Positions 33,598 through 33,960 of a stretch of DNA of 33,960 nt are shown in pieces. A program made the position numbers and the translations under genes. The first letter of the stretch is position 1, and every line of letters starts with the position of its first letter. The DNA lies in contig PFUL01000119.1 in NCBI GenBank assembly GCA_002790095.1, positions 1 to 33,960 on the forward strand. The letters run 5' to 3'. The notes under the pieces were generated by a model that searched no databases, was not told the DNA's origin, and worked only from the letters and a program-made list of their open reading frames with translations. The DNA comes from Elusimicrobia bacterium CG_4_9_14_3_um_filter_62_55. GTDB lineage: Bacteria; Elusimicrobiota; Elusimicrobia; UBA1565.

Positions 33598-33876
33598 TTA
33601 CTTGGAGCGCTGAAGACCCTTCGCGCAGTCCTTGTGTCCGGGGTCGGCGGCCAAACAGGCGGTAAACGCCGCGCGGGCCTTCGCCTTTTGACCGGACATG
33701 AGGAACTTCATCCCCGCGTCGAATTGACGCCCGGCTTCCTTGGCTCCGGCTCCGGAAGGTTTCGAAGCGACCCCGAGCCGTTCCAACCCGGTCCGGCAAT
33801 CGGCGTTCTTGGGATCAAGCTCCAGACAACGCGTCCACGCGTCCTGGGCGCCGCGCATGTCGCCGCGCTGGAAGCG
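33598..33876 (-). pseudogene. TPR protein gene interrupted by an insertion
   Basis: The C-terminal 92 residues of a tetratricopeptide protein. Two TPR-like units are visible: RGDMRGAQDAWTRCLELD with PKNADCRTGLERL, and FDAGMKFLMSGQKAKARAAF with AADPGHKDCAKGLQ. The frame is open upstream only to a TAG at 33877-33879; beyond this the sequence becomes AT-richer and unrelated. The ATG at 33858 lies inside a repeat, so it is not the real start. The N-terminal part should lie past the insertion, outside the window. Each repeat ends with a Cys, a pattern seen in secreted TPR proteins. Confidence 0.6.
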
Positions 33877-33879
33877 CTA

Positions 33880-33960
33880 GTGTAGTGTCTCATAATTATA
33901 TTGACATATAGCCCCGACGAAAGCTATCCTATGACCCATGAGAACAGCCCCTCCCATCTT
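33880..33960 (+). mobile_element. Left end of a probable IS630-family insertion sequence
   Basis: The TPR gene stops at CTAG (33877-33880), the known target of IS630, which inserts at the central TA. The next bases TGTAGTGTCTCATAATTAT begin an AT-rich stretch unlike the flanking DNA, as expected for an insertion sequence end. Fifty-odd bases on, a reading frame starts that resembles IS630 transposases. The other end is not in the window. Confidence 0.55.
33938..33960 (+). CDS. Start of a probable IS630-family transposase (partial)
   Basis: ATG at 33938 begins MRTAPPI and runs off the window. Many IS630-family transposases begin with this kind of MRTAPxI sequence before a helix-turn-helix. 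An in-phase alternative ATG at 33931 reads MTHENSPSHL in another frame and is less likely. Only seven residues are seen, so the call rests mainly on the context. Confidence 0.4.

Overview
This is a GC-rich window from a Gram-negative (double-membrane) bacterium. That is shown by a TolC-type outer-membrane factor with an RND pump, a periplasmic nitrate reductase, lipoprotein signals and an exported Cu/Zn superoxide dismutase. Most genes are compact and translationally coupled through ATGA, GTGA or CTGA overlaps. One secretory protein (a SecA homologue) carries an N-terminal signal peptide followed by a long Ala/Pro/Val-rich linker. From general familiarity I associate that style with uncultured Elusimicrobiota, but this is an inference; the sequence has no rRNA or other decisive marker.

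Region 1 (1-4360) is a recombination hot spot. Three overlapping tyrosine recombinases on the minus strand form a RIT (recombinase-in-trio) element whose far end lies outside the window. Its near end, marked by three copies of a 9-bp motif, cuts a fourth, Xer-like recombinase gene directly behind its H-V-L-R-H catalytic motif. Upstream of that gene are a 31-bp perfect palindrome, an imperfect tandem repeat, a piece that looks like the 3' half of a decayed tRNA-Gly(GCC), and the C-terminal stub of an ArsR regulator still overlapping its SRPBCC partner gene.

Region 2 (4361-12605) holds housekeeping and stress genes: an SRPBCC protein, a CPA1 Na+/H+ antiporter, sodC, a rhodanese, a tiny membrane protein, a stand-alone response regulator, a methyltransferase, release factor 3 (prfC), an ElbB-like DJ-1/PfpI protein and a Cys-motif hypothetical protein.

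Region 3 (12688-22181) holds a large GNAT-like unknown protein, then a minus-strand block: rhlE overlapping a small lipoprotein that seems to start at CTG, and a complete MarR-regulated tripartite efflux operon (marR, membrane-fusion lipoprotein, RND permease, outer-membrane factor). A palindrome suited to MarR autoregulation lies just upstream of marR.

Region 4 (22361-28638) holds a secreted coiled-coil protein, a leaderless 41-aa ORF coupled to a nucleotidyltransferase-fold protein, efp with a strong terminator, a minimal napAB pair without the usual nap accessory genes, and two small membrane proteins, one preceded by an 8-codon leader ORF.

Region 5 (28680-33960) holds the SecA homologue with its signal peptide, a divergent secreted ten-cysteine protein, a PlsC-like acyltransferase with an altered HX4D motif, and a TPR gene interrupted at a CTAG site by what looks like the left end of an IS630-family insertion sequence running off the window.
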